Part shown: positions 25,223 to 33,505 of the stretch, in pieces | Position numbering within the stretch: position 1 is the first letter of the stretch | Layout: every line of letters begins with the position of its first letter | Program-made: the position numbers and the translations under genes | DNA from: Streptomyces sp. SDr-06 | GTDB lineage: Bacteria; Actinomycetota; Actinomycetes; Streptomycetales; Streptomycetaceae | Direction: 5' to 3' | DNA: 64,000 nucleotides | Assembly (NCBI RefSeq): GCF_003324565.1 | Contig: NZ_QOLA01000002.1 | Location: 186,001 to 250,000 of the forward strand | Notes under the pieces: generated by a model | What the model was told of the DNA's origin: nothing | The model's input: the letters and a program-made list of their open reading frames with translations, nothing else | Database searches by the model: none

Positions 25223-26485
25223 TCAGACCGAGCGGAACGCCAGCACCACGTTGTGGCCGCCGAAGCCGAACGAGTTGTTGATCGCGGAGATCGAACCCTC
25301 GGGGAGCTTGCGCGGCTCGCTGCTCACCAGGCCCGGGTCGACCTCTTCGTCGAGCTCGTCGACGTTGATGGTCGGCGGGGCCGTGCGGTGGTACAGGGCG
25401 AGGACCGTGGCGACGGTCTCGATGCCGCCCGCACCGCCGAGGAGGTGGCCGGTCATCGACTTCGTCGCGGAGATCGCCACGTGGTCCAGGTCGTCGCCGA
25501 GGACCTTGCGCAGCGCCTTGATCTCGGCGATGTCGCCCTGCGGGGTCGAGGTGGCGTGCGCGTTGAGGTGGACCACCTCGGACGGCTTCAGGTCCGTCGA
25601 GTCGAGCAGGTTCTGCACCGCGGCGGCGACGCCCCGGCCGGTCGGCTCGGGCTGCGCGATGTGGTGGCTGTCGGCGGAGAGGCCCTGGCCGAGCACCTCG
25701 CAGTAGACCCGGGCGCCGCGCTTCTTGGCGTGCTCGGCGGACTCCAGGACCACCACGCCGGCGCCCTCGCCCAGGACGAAGCCGTCACGGGCCTTGTCGT
25801 AGGGGCGCGAGGCCTGCTCGGGGTGGTCGTTGTTCTTGGACATCGCCATCATGTTGGCGAACGCCGCGATGGGCAGCGGGTGGATGGCCGCCTCGGTACC
25901 GCCCGCGACCACGATGTCGGCGCGGCCGGTGCGGATCATCTCGACGGCGTACCCGATGGCCTCGGCGCCCGAGGCGCACGCGGAGACGGGGGTGTGGACG
26001 CCGGCGCGGGCGTTCACCTCCAGGCCGACGTTGGCCGAGGGGCCGTTCGGCATGAGCATGGGAACGGTGTGCGGGGAGACGCGGCGTACGCCCTTCTCCT
26101 TCAGCACGTCGTACTGGTCGAGCAGCGTGGTGACACCGCCGATGCCCGACGCGATGACCGTGCCGAGCCGCTCCGGAGCGACACCGGCCTCGTCGCCCGC
26201 CGGGGCGGTGAAGCCCGCGTCGGCCCACGCCTCCTTGGCCGCGATCAGCGCGAACTGCGCCGAGCGGTCCAGCTTGCGGGCCAGCGGCCGGGGCAGCACC
26301 TCACTGGGGTCCACCGCGGCGGGGGCCGCGATCCGGACCGGCAGTTCGGCGAAGCGCTCACCCTCCAGGGGACGGACACCGGAGCGTCCCGCCAGCAGAC
26401 CTTCCCAGGTCGAGGCGGTGTCGCCACCCAGCGGTGTGGTTGCGCCGATACCGGTGACGACCACGGTGCGATTGGTCGAGCTCAC
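25223..26485 (-). CDS. fabF: Beta-ketoacyl-ACP synthase II
   Basis: 420-residue condensing enzyme that extends acyl-ACP with malonyl-ACP in FAS II. The catalytic triad is complete: Cys170 (VSACASG), His in LNAHATSTPQGD and His in KSMTGHLLGGAGG; GFGGHN closes the protein. I chose the GTG at 26485 (MSSTNRTVVVTG...) with GGAG nine bases upstream; a GTG at 26500 is also in frame. It is the last gene of fabD-fabH-acpP-fabF, with a 78-bp gap from acpP, and ends at a bidirectional terminator. Expected to be essential. Confidence 0.95.
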   Translation of the reverse strand: MSSTNRTVVVTGIGATTPLGGDTASTWEGLLAGRSGVRPLEGERFAELPVRIAAPAAVDPSEVLPRPLARKLDRSAQFALIAAKEAWADAGFTAPAGDEAGVAPERLGTVIASGIGGVTTLLDQYDVLKEKGVRRVSPHTVPMLMPNGPSANVGLEVNARAGVHTPVSACASGAEAIGYAVEMIRTGRADIVVAGGTEAAIHPLPIAAFANMMAMSKNNDHPEQASRPYDKARDGFVLGEGAGVVVLESAEHAKKRGARVYCEVLGQGLSADSHHIAQPEPTGRGVAAAVQNLLDSTDLKPSEVVHLNAHATSTPQGDIAEIKALRKVLGDDLDHVAISATKSMTGHLLGGAGGIETVATVLALYHRTAPPTINVDELDEEVDPGLVSSEPRKLPEGSISAINNSFGFGGHNVVLAFRSV

Positions 26486-26563
26486 AGGAAGTTTCTCCAC
26501 GTGTGTAAGGGACGTGAATCAGCGGCGCCACCGCTGGGTGGCAGCCCGAATTCAGGTCCTGAA

Positions 26564-26812
26564 TCAGGCCTGGTGCTTCAGGATGTAGCTGGCGGCGTCG
26601 CCAACGGTCTTGAGGTTCTTGACGTCCTCGTCCGGGATCTTGACGTCGAAGCGCTCTTCGGCGGCGACGACGACCTCGACCATGGACAGCGAGTCGACGT
26701 CCAGGTCGTCGGTGAAGGACTTGTCCAGCTGGACGTCCTCGACCGGGATACCAGCGATCTCGTTGACGATCTCGGCGAGACCCTCGACGATCTCTTCCTG
26801 CGTGGCGGCCAT
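26564..26812 (-). CDS. acpP: Acyl carrier protein
   Basis: 82-residue FAS II acyl carrier protein. The phosphopantetheine attachment serine is Ser41 in DDLDVDSLSMVE. The remainder is the usual acidic four-helix sequence (EERFDVKIPDEDVKNLKTVGDAASYI). GAAGGAG lies eight bases before the ATG. It sits between fabH and fabF, which identifies it as the fatty-acid ACP rather than a polyketide ACP. Confidence 0.96.
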   Translation of the reverse strand: MAATQEEIVEGLAEIVNEIAGIPVEDVQLDKSFTDDLDVDSLSMVEVVVAAEERFDVKIPDEDVKNLKTVGDAASYILKHQA

Positions 26813-26871
26813 GTTGGCGCTCCTTCGGTGTTAATGCTTCGAATTACGGGCTTCCGGAAGATCCGGAGTGC

Positions 26872-27867
26872 CTAGGGGAGGGTAACGACCGTCGCGGCGT
26901 ACACGAGACCCGCCCCGAAGCCGATGACGAGCGCGGTGTCGCCGCTCTTCGCCTGTCCGGTCGCCAGGAGCCGCTCCATTGCGAGCGGGATCGAGGCGGC
27001 CGAGGTGTTGCCGGTGGTTTCCACGTCGCGGGCGACCGTGACGTGGTCCGGCAGCTTGAGAGTCTTCACCATCGAGTCGATGATCCGCATGTTGGCCTGG
27101 TGCGGAATGAAGACGTCCAGGTCGTCCGGGCTGATTCCGGCCGCGTCCAGCGCCTGCTGGGCGACCTTCGCCATCTCGAACACGGCCCAGCGGAAGACCG
27201 CCTGGCCCTCCTGCGTGATCGCGGGGAACTTGCCCGAGCTGTCGTACTCGGTCCACGGCACGGTCTGCTTGATGGTCTCCGACTTGTCGCCCTCGGAACC
27301 CCAGACGGTGGGGCCGATGGCCGGCTCCTCGGAGGGGCCCACCACGACCGCGCCCGCGCCGTCGCCGAACAGGAACGCCGTCGCGCGGTCCTGGAGGTCG
27401 GTCAGATCGCTGAGCCGCTCCACGCCGATGACCAGGACGTACTGGGCCGACCCTTCGACGATCATGCCCTTGGCCAGGGTCAGGCCGTAGCCGAAGCCCG
27501 CGCAGCCGGCCGAGATGTCGAAGGCGGCGGCCTTGCCGGTGCCCAGCTTGTCGGCGATCTCGGTCGCCACGGCCGGGGTCTGCTTGAAGTGCGAGACGGT
27601 CGAGACGATCACGCCGCCGATCTGGTCGGCGGAGATCCCGGCGTCGGCGATCGCCTTGCCCGAGGCCTCGATGGACATCGCGGCCACGGTCTCCTCGGGG
27701 GAGGCCCAGTGGCGGGTGGCGATGCCGGAACGCGAGCGGATCCACTCGTCGGAGGAGTCGATCGTCTCCAGGATCACCTCGTTGGGCACCACGCGCACGG
27801 GACGGTAGCCGCCCACGCCCATGATGCGCGCGTACGGGGCGCCCTTGCTGGGCCGGATCTTCGACAT
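26872..27867 (-). CDS. fabH: Beta-ketoacyl-ACP synthase III
   Basis: 331-residue initiating condensing enzyme; it joins an acyl-CoA starter (branched starters in Streptomyces) with malonyl-ACP. Catalytic residues are visible: Cys122 (ISAGCAGFGYG), His in FIPHQANMR and Asn in ETTGNTSAAS. The ATG at 27867 has AAGGAG upstream and follows fabD by 13 bp. An upstream in-frame ATG (27912) would overlap fabD and is less likely. Part of the FasR-associated operon. Confidence 0.95.
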   Translation of the reverse strand: MSKIRPSKGAPYARIMGVGGYRPVRVVPNEVILETIDSSDEWIRSRSGIATRHWASPEETVAAMSIEASGKAIADAGISADQIGGVIVSTVSHFKQTPAVATEIADKLGTGKAAAFDISAGCAGFGYGLTLAKGMIVEGSAQYVLVIGVERLSDLTDLQDRATAFLFGDGAGAVVVGPSEEPAIGPTVWGSEGDKSETIKQTVPWTEYDSSGKFPAITQEGQAVFRWAVFEMAKVAQQALDAAGISPDDLDVFIPHQANMRIIDSMVKTLKLPDHVTVARDVETTGNTSAASIPLAMERLLATGQAKSGDTALVIGFGAGLVYAATVVTLP

Positions 27868-27880
27868 GGCTCTCGGCTCC

Positions 27881-28804
27881 TTAGGCGGATGCATGCTCGG
27901 CGATGAGCTCACGAGCCGCGTCGAGGTCGGCGGGGGTCTTCAGGGCGAGGGTCTTGACGCCGGGCATCGCACGCTTGGCGAGGCCGGTCAGGGTGCCGCC
28001 CGGGCACAGCTCGATCAGCGCCGTCGCGCCCAGCTCCTTGAACGTCTCCATGCACAGGTCCCAGCGGACCGGGTTGGAGACCTGGTTGACCAGGCGGGAC
28101 ACGACGTCCTGGCCCGACGCGACGGTCTTGCCGTCGGCGTTCGAGACGTAGGTGAACCTCGGGTCGGCGACGGTCAGGGACGTGGCCGCCTCCTCCAGCG
28201 CCGCCACGGCCGGGGCCATGTGCTCGGTGTGGAAGGCTCCGGCGACCTTGAGGGCCACCACGCGGCGCACGCCCTCGGGCTTGTCCACCTCCAGGGCGGC
28301 GAGCTGCTCGGCGGTGCCGGCGGCCACGATCTGGCCCGCGCCGTTCACGTTCGCCGGGGTCAGGCCCAGCTTCTCCAGGTGCGGCAGCACGTCCTCGGGC
28401 TCGCCGCCGAGCAGCGCGGCCATGCCGGTCGGCGTGACGGCCGCGGCCTCGGCCATGCCCAGGCCCCGCTTGCGTACGAAGCCGAGCGCGTCCTCCTCGG
28501 ACAGGACGCCCGCGAACGCGGTGGCGGTGATCTCGCCGACGCTGTGCCCGGCGACGGCGCCCGGGGCGACGTCACCCAGGGCACCGGCCGACAGCAGACC
28601 CGCGGCGACCAGCAGGGGCTGGGCCACGGCGGTGTCGCGGATCGCGTCGGCGTCCGCCTGCGTGCCGTAGTGGACGAGGTCAAGACCGATGGCGTCCGAC
28701 CACGCGGCGAGCCGGTCGGCAGCGCCGGGGAGGTCGAGCCAGGGGGTCAGGAAGCCGGGCGTCTGAGCGCCTTGGCCGGGAGCGACGAGTACGAGCACTC
28801 TCAC
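27881..28804 (-). CDS. fabD: Malonyl-CoA:ACP malonyltransferase
   Basis: 307-residue acyltransferase that loads malonyl onto ACP. The active-site Ser88 is in GHSVGEI; QGAQ is near the N-terminus and the catalytic His is in GAFHTEHM. I chose the GTG at 28804 (MRVLVLVAPGQGAQ) with an AGAGAG site. It is the first gene of the fab operon. An 83-bp gap separates it from fasR, and the operon promoter lies there. In S. coelicolor this enzyme also serves type II polyketide synthases. Confidence 0.95.
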   Translation of the reverse strand: MRVLVLVAPGQGAQTPGFLTPWLDLPGAADRLAAWSDAIGLDLVHYGTQADADAIRDTAVAQPLLVAAGLLSAGALGDVAPGAVAGHSVGEITATAFAGVLSEEDALGFVRKRGLGMAEAAAVTPTGMAALLGGEPEDVLPHLEKLGLTPANVNGAGQIVAAGTAEQLAALEVDKPEGVRRVVALKVAGAFHTEHMAPAVAALEEAATSLTVADPRFTYVSNADGKTVASGQDVVSRLVNQVSNPVRWDLCMETFKELGATALIELCPGGTLTGLAKRAMPGVKTLALKTPADLDAARELIAEHASA

Positions 28805-28887
28805 ACTCTCTCTTGTGGACGGCTCCGCACGCCCGTGGGGACAGGGACGAAGAACCGTCGGGGGAATTGTGGGTGTCCGACAAAAGT
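28805..28887 (-). promoter_or_regulatory. fabD operon promoter / FasR target region
   Basis: 83-bp gap between fasR and fabD. In S. coelicolor FasR binds the fabD promoter and activates the operon. That is family knowledge, and no binding site was mapped here. The region is A/T-richer than its surroundings (TAGACTTTTGTCGGACACCC on the minus strand). Confidence 0.5.
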
Positions 28888-30084
28888 CTAGGACTGTGAA
28901 TCTCCGTCGGCCAGACGCCCCAGGATCAGCGCGATCCGCAGCGTGAACGCGGAGCGCACATCGGACGGTGACCACCCGGTGACGTCCGTCACACGTCGGA
29001 GCCGGTAGCGAACGGTATTGGGGTGGACGAAGAGCATCCGGGCCGCGCCCTCCAGGCTGCTCGCCTGCTCCAGATAAACGCTCAAGGTTTCCAGGAGCGC
29101 GGAGCCCGCCTCCTCCAGCGGTCTGTAGATCTCCTCCACCAACTGCTCGCGCGCGGCAGGATCGGATGCGATCGCACGCTCCGGCAGCAGATCGTCCGCG
29201 AGCACCGGGCGCGGGGCGTCCTGCCAGGCCGAGCACGCCTTCAGTCCGGCCGCCGCGGCCTGCGCGGACCGGGTCGCGGCCAGCAGGTCGGGGACGATGG
29301 GGCCCGCGACGACGGGGCCCGCGGCATAGGGCCCGATCAGGCCCTTCGCCACGTGGAGCGGGTTGTCGCTGCCGCCCGCGATGACGACCAGGCGGTCGCC
29401 GAGCACCCCGGTGAGCACCTGGAGCTTGGCGTGCCGGGCGGCCCGCCGGATCGCCTCCACGGTGAGCTCGCTGTCGCCGTCCGGCGCCGTACCGAGGACC
29501 ACGCAGACGTGCTCCGGCGAGTTCCAGCCCAGCGCCGCGGCCCGGGACACGGCACCCTCGTCGGCCTCGCCGGAGAGCACCGCGTTGACGACCAGGGATT
29601 CCAGCCGCGCGTCCCAGGCGCCGCGCGCCTCGGCGGCCTGCGCGTACACCTGGGCCGTCGCGAAGGCGATCTCCCGGGCGTACACGAGCAGCGCCTCGCG
29701 CAGGATGGACTCGTCGCCCGGCGCCGCGACCTCCTCGATCGCGGTCTCCATGACCTCGATGGTGGTGCGCACCATCTCGACGGTCTGGCGCAGCGTGATG
29801 GCCCGCGTCAGTTCGCGCGGGGCCGTGCCGAAGACGTCGGTCGAGATCGCCTGGGGCGTCTCGGGGTGCCGGAACCACTCGGTGAAGGCCGCGATGCCGG
29901 CCTGGGCGACCAGACCGATCCACGACCGGTTCTCCGGCGGCATCGCCCGGTACCACGGCAGCGTCGCGTCCATGCGGGCGATGGCGTTCGCTGCGAGCCG
30001 CCCCGAGGACTGCTCAAGACGCTTCAGGGTCGCGGCATGCGGATGGGCATTCTTCGCGGGGTGTACGGGATCGGGTGCTGGCAC
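28888..30084 (-). CDS. fasR: FasR, PucR-type activator of fatty acid synthesis
   Basis: 398-residue regulator. The C-terminal PucR-type helix-turn-helix is clear (LSVYLEQASSLEGAARMLFVHPNTVRYRLRRVTDVTGWSPSDVRSAFTLRIAL). The middle carries a GGDEF-like degenerate domain typical of CdaR/PucR proteins. Its position directly upstream of fabD-fabH-acpP-fabF on the same strand matches FasR (SCO2386), which activates that operon in S. coelicolor. It starts at a GTG (30084); later starts cannot be excluded. A MITE-like inverted repeat lies just upstream. Confidence 0.9.
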   Translation of the reverse strand: MPAPDPVHPAKNAHPHAATLKRLEQSSGRLAANAIARMDATLPWYRAMPPENRSWIGLVAQAGIAAFTEWFRHPETPQAISTDVFGTAPRELTRAITLRQTVEMVRTTIEVMETAIEEVAAPGDESILREALLVYAREIAFATAQVYAQAAEARGAWDARLESLVVNAVLSGEADEGAVSRAAALGWNSPEHVCVVLGTAPDGDSELTVEAIRRAARHAKLQVLTGVLGDRLVVIAGGSDNPLHVAKGLIGPYAAGPVVAGPIVPDLLAATRSAQAAAAGLKACSAWQDAPRPVLADDLLPERAIASDPAAREQLVEEIYRPLEEAGSALLETLSVYLEQASSLEGAARMLFVHPNTVRYRLRRVTDVTGWSPSDVRSAFTLRIALILGRLADGDSQS

Positions 30085-30131
30085 GGGGACAAGACTGCCT
30101 TATCGGGATCGCTCCCCGCCGGGCCGGGGTG

Positions 30132-30291
30132 AGACCTAGCGACAAATGGGGGGCGGCGTCGCGGGGCTGGGGCACGCACCTCGCCGCGTTCTCGTCACTC
30201 ACCGACGCTCCGCGTCGACTCCCTCCTCCGCCTCGCGATGCACGCACCCCAGCCCCGCTCCTTCTTCCACCCCCCATCTGCCGCTAGGTCT
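30132..30291. repeat. MITE-like 160-bp inverted-repeat element
   Basis: Two 22-bp arms (30132-30153 and 30270-30291) are inverted copies with only two mismatches; they begin AGACCTAGCG and run to a GGGGGG tract. Inside, GCGGGGCTGGGG (left) and its complement CCCCAGCCCCGC (right) extend the symmetry. The core carries ACTCACCGACGCTCCGCGTCGACTCCC-type sequence (written here in part), a phrase I recall as widespread between Streptomyces genes. No ORF. It lies between fasR and the pirin gene. Confidence 0.75.
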
Positions 30292-30303
30292 ACGGTGGTG
30301 GGC

Positions 30304-30963
30304 GTGATTTCTGTCAGGCGCGGTGACGAGCGCTACCGAGGCGGGGACCCGGGTGCCGGTATCGAGTCCCTGCACGCCTTCTCCTTCGGCCGGTTCTACG
30401 ATCCGGACAACCTCCGCTTCGGGCCGGTGCTCGCGTGCAACGAGGAGCGGCTCGCGCCCGGCGCGGGCTTCGACGAGCACCCGCACAGCCACACCGAGAT
30501 CCTCACCTGGGTCATCGAGGGCGAGCTCACCCACCGGGACTCGGCGGGCCACACCACCGTGGTGCGCCCCGGCGACGTGCAGTGCCTGAGCTCGGCGGGC
30601 GGCGTGCGGCACGAGGAGCGCAACGAGGGGCGGTCCCCGCTGGTCTTCCTCCAGATGTGGCTCGCCCCGAACAAGCCGGGCGGTGAGCCCGCGTACGACA
30701 TCGTGCGCGGCATCGCGGACGCCACGCCCTACGCGGTGCTCCCCGCGGGCGCCATGCTCCACGTCCGCCGCCTCGCGGCCGGCGAGCGCACCGCCGTCCC
30801 GGACGCGCCGGGGGTGTACGCGCACGTCGTCCGCGGCCGGGTGCGGCTCGCCGGGGAGCGGCTCGGGCCGGGCGACTCGGCGCGGGTCACCGGGGCGCTG
30901 GGACTCGAGCTGACGGCCGACGAGGAAGCCGAGGTGCTGTTCTGGGAGCTCAGCTCCGTGTGA
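30304..30963 (+). CDS. Pirin-family bicupin protein
   Basis: 219 residues. The first cupin has the metal site of pirins/quercetinases: HPHSHTEILTWVIEGELTHRDS (His pair), and HEER supplies further ligands. LQMWLAP is also characteristic, and the second cupin is shorter. Some pirins (YhhW type) have quercetin 2,3-dioxygenase activity; others interact with enzymes. In S. ambofaciens a pirin affects redox and carbon flux, so the neighbouring lipid genes are suggestive but not proof. I chose the GTG at 30304. It overlaps the convergent hydrolase gene by 14 bp. Confidence 0.87.
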   Translation: MISVRRGDERYRGGDPGAGIESLHAFSFGRFYDPDNLRFGPVLACNEERLAPGAGFDEHPHSHTEILTWVIEGELTHRDSAGHTTVVRPGDVQCLSSAGGVRHEERNEGRSPLVFLQMWLAPNKPGGEPAYDIVRGIADATPYAVLPAGAMLHVRRLAAGERTAVPDAPGVYAHVVRGRVRLAGERLGPGDSARVTGALGLELTADEEAEVLFWELSSV

Positions 30964-31768
30964 ACTCGGCCAGCACCGCGTCCGTGAAGGCCGGCCACAC
31001 CTCGGCCGCCCACGGGCCGAACGCGCGGTCCGTCAGGGCGACGCAGGCCAGGCCCGCGTCCGGGTCGATCCACAGGAACGTACCGGACTGGCCGAAGTGG
31101 CCGAACGTGCGCGGCGAGGACGAACTGCCCGTCCAGTGCGGGGACTTGGCGCCGCGGATCTCGAAACCGAGGCCCCAGTCGTTGGGTTTCTGGTGGCCGT
31201 AGCCGGGCAGCACGCCCTTGAGGCCCGGGTACTGCACCTGCATCGCCTCGGCGACCGTGGCCGGGTGGAGCAACTGCGGGGCCTGCACCTCAGCCGCGAA
31301 CCGCACCAGGTCCTCCACGCTGGAGACGCCGTCCTTGGCGGGCGATCCGTCGAGGGTGGTGGACGCCATCCCGAGCGGCTCGAACACGGCCTGGTGCACA
31401 TAGTCGGCGAAGGGGATGCCCGACTGCTTCGCGATGTGGTCGCCGAGCACCTCGAACCCGGCGTTGGAGTACAGCCTGCGCTCGCCGGGCGGCGCCATCA
31501 CCCGGTGCTCGTCGAAGGCGAGCCCCGAGGTGTGCGCGAGCAGGTGCCGCACGGTCGCGCCGGTGGGCCCGGCCGGCTCGTCGAGCTCGATCGCCCCCTC
31601 CTCGTACGCGACGAGGGCCGCGTAGGCCGCCAGCGGCTTGGTGACGGAGGCCAGCGGGAACCGGTGGGACACCGGCCCGTGGGTGCCGGCAAGCGTTCCG
31701 TCGGCGCGCACCACGGCCGCCGCGGCGGTCGGTACGGGCCAGGTCTCGATGATCCGCAGGCTCTCCAT
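30950..31768 (-). CDS. Serine hydrolase, beta-lactamase family
   Basis: 272-residue penicillin-binding-fold hydrolase. SxxK is SVTK in FPLASVTKPLAAYAAL, the YxN motif is YSNAG, and the third motif is HFGQSG. There is no signal peptide, so probably an intracellular esterase or D-aminopeptidase-like enzyme. It is shorter than the other beta-lactamase-fold hydrolase in the window and only distantly similar. It converges on pirin and overlaps it by 14 bp. The MerR gene is divergent from it. Confidence 0.84.
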   Translation of the reverse strand: MESLRIIETWPVPTAAAAVVRADGTLAGTHGPVSHRFPLASVTKPLAAYAALVAYEEGAIELDEPAGPTGATVRHLLAHTSGLAFDEHRVMAPPGERRLYSNAGFEVLGDHIAKQSGIPFADYVHQAVFEPLGMASTTLDGSPAKDGVSSVEDLVRFAAEVQAPQLLHPATVAEAMQVQYPGLKGVLPGYGHQKPNDWGLGFEIRGAKSPHWTGSSSSPRTFGHFGQSGTFLWIDPDAGLACVALTDRAFGPWAAEVWPAFTDAVLAEFTRS

Positions 31769-31923
31769 GCGTACGAGCCTAGTCGGCGCCCCGCGGGGTG
31801 AAGACCCCGGCCGTACCCGCCGGGTTGCCGGGAGCGCCCGGACGGTGTCCGGTGGGACCGGACCCGCCACGCGCCGAGGGGCCGCCCCGGGCGCGGCAGG
31901 AAACACGTCACACAATTCGCTTG

Positions 31924-31941
31924 CTTGGAGTGCACTCCAAG
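31924..31941. promoter_or_regulatory. 18-bp perfect palindrome, MerR operator
   Basis: CTTGGAGTGCACTCCAAG is a perfect palindrome 17 bp before the merR start, followed by TTCTAGCGT as a possible -10. MerR proteins bind such dyads between -35 and -10, so this is the likely autoregulatory site and may drive the merR-aldo/keto reductase operon. Confidence 0.8.
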
Positions 31942-31958
31942 GTTCTAGCGTGGAGGTC

Positions 31959-32453
31959 ATGACGGTGATCGACAGCACGGCGGTGATGGCGGCGGCGCGG
32001 GTCCGGCGGGGCCTCTGCGCGCAGGAGCCGCCCCACCCGCGCCCCGACGGTCAGGACCACTACACGATCAGCGAGGTCGTGGCGTACACCGGACTCACCG
32101 CGCACACCCTGCGCTGGTACGAGCGGATCGGTCTCATGCCGCACGTCGACCGCTCGCACACCGGGCAGCGCCGGTTCAGCAACAGGGACCTGGACTGGCT
32201 CGCCTTCGTCGGCAAGCTCCGGCTGACCGGCATGCCGGTCGCCGACATGGTCCGCTACGCCGAACTCGTCCGCGAGGGGGAGCACACCTTCGAGGCGCGC
32301 CAGGAGCTTCTGGAGCAGACCCGGCGCGACGTGATCGCGCGCATGGCGGAGCTCCAGGACACGCTCGCCGTACTCGACTACAAGATCGACTTTTACGCGG
32401 ACGCCCGCAGGGTGTCCGGAGTGGACGCCTCCCTAGCGTCGGAAAGGGCCTGA
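31959..32453 (+). CDS. MerR-family regulator
   Basis: 164 residues. The winged helix is canonical: YTISEVVAYTGLTAHTLRWYERIGLMPHVDRSHTGQRRFSNRDLDWLAFVGKLRLTGMPVADM (residues ~30-90), followed by a long coiled helix for dimerisation. No conserved metal-binding cysteines are seen in the effector region, so it is unlikely to be a classic heavy-metal sensor. It is followed 6 bp later by an aldo/keto reductase, its likely target. The GGAGG upstream of the ATG is rather close (3-4 nt). Confidence 0.9.
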   Translation: MTVIDSTAVMAAARVRRGLCAQEPPHPRPDGQDHYTISEVVAYTGLTAHTLRWYERIGLMPHVDRSHTGQRRFSNRDLDWLAFVGKLRLTGMPVADMVRYAELVREGEHTFEARQELLEQTRRDVIARMAELQDTLAVLDYKIDFYADARRVSGVDASLASERA

Positions 32454-32459
32454 ACCCCC

Positions 32460-33488
32460 ATGAGCAACAGCCCCCTTGAGAAGATCAGCACCGTACGGCT
32501 CGGCACCGATGGGCCGGAGATCGGCGTCCAGGGCTTCGGCGCCATGGGCATCAGCGAGTTCTACGGCGACACCGACGAGAGTGCCGCCCGCGACACCCTG
32601 GAGGCCACCGTCGAGGCGGGTGTCACGCTCATCGACACCGCCGACGTGTACGGCTCCGGCGCCAACGAGGAGTTCCTCGCCCCGTTCCTCGCCGCGCACC
32701 GCGACGAGGTGACCCTGGCCACCAAGTTCGCCATCGAGCGCCGTGCGGACGACCCGCACTACCGGGGCATCAACAACAGCCCCGCCTACATCAGGAAGTC
32801 CGTCGAGGCGAGCCTGCGCCGCCTGGGCATCGACGTCATCGACCTGTACTACATGCACCGCCGCGACCCGCAGGTGCCGCTGGCCGAGTCGGTCGGGGCG
32901 ATGGCCGAGCTGGTCCGCGAGGGCAAGGTCAGGTACCTGGGCCTGAGCGAGGTCACCGGCGCCGAGCTGCGCGAGGCACACGCCGTGCACCCGATCGCCG
33001 CCCTCCAGTCGGAGTGGTCGGTCTTCAGCCGTGACGTCGAGCGCAGCGCCGTGCCGGCCGCGGCCGAGCTCGGTGTGACCTTCGTGCCGTACTCGCCGCT
33101 CGGCCGCGGTTTCCTCACCGGGGCGTTCGCGGACGCGGGCAAGGACCTGTCCGGCGGCGACTTCCGCCGGTTCCAGCCCCGCTTCACCGGGGACAACGCC
33201 GTGACCAACGCGGCCCTCCTGGAGCCCCTGCACAAGATCGCCGCGGCGCACGGCGCGACGACCGCGCAGATCGCGCTCGCCTGGGTCCAGCAGCGGGCCC
33301 AGGTGCACGGGCTGACCGTCGTCCCGATCCCGGGCACCCGCAAGCGCAGCCGCCTCCTGGAGAACACCGGGGCGACGCGCATCACGCTGAGCGCCGAGGA
33401 GCTGGCGCTCCTGGAGCCCATCGCCGGGCAGGTCGCGGGCGACCGCTACCCCGACATGTCGTCCACCTCGGCGGCCCGCGAGCAGTAG
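32460..33488 (+). CDS. Aldo/keto reductase
   Basis: 342-residue NADPH-dependent oxidoreductase of the AKR13/YajO-like group. Tetrad residues are visible: Asp and Tyr in LIDTADVYGSGANEEFL, Lys in TLATKF and His in YYMHRRDP. The NADPH phosphate site is in IPGTRKRSRLLEN. It acts on small aldehydes or ketones; the substrate is unknown. It lies 6 bp after merR and is probably co-transcribed from the palindromic MerR promoter. Only 17 bp separate its stop from that of the convergent acyltransferase gene. Confidence 0.9.
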   Translation: MSNSPLEKISTVRLGTDGPEIGVQGFGAMGISEFYGDTDESAARDTLEATVEAGVTLIDTADVYGSGANEEFLAPFLAAHRDEVTLATKFAIERRADDPHYRGINNSPAYIRKSVEASLRRLGIDVIDLYYMHRRDPQVPLAESVGAMAELVREGKVRYLGLSEVTGAELREAHAVHPIAALQSEWSVFSRDVERSAVPAAAELGVTFVPYSPLGRGFLTGAFADAGKDLSGGDFRRFQPRFTGDNAVTNAALLEPLHKIAAAHGATTAQIALAWVQQRAQVHGLTVVPIPGTRKRSRLLENTGATRITLSAEELALLEPIAGQVAGDRYPDMSSTSAAREQ

Positions 33489-33505
33489 GCCGCGCGAGCG
33501 GTACG

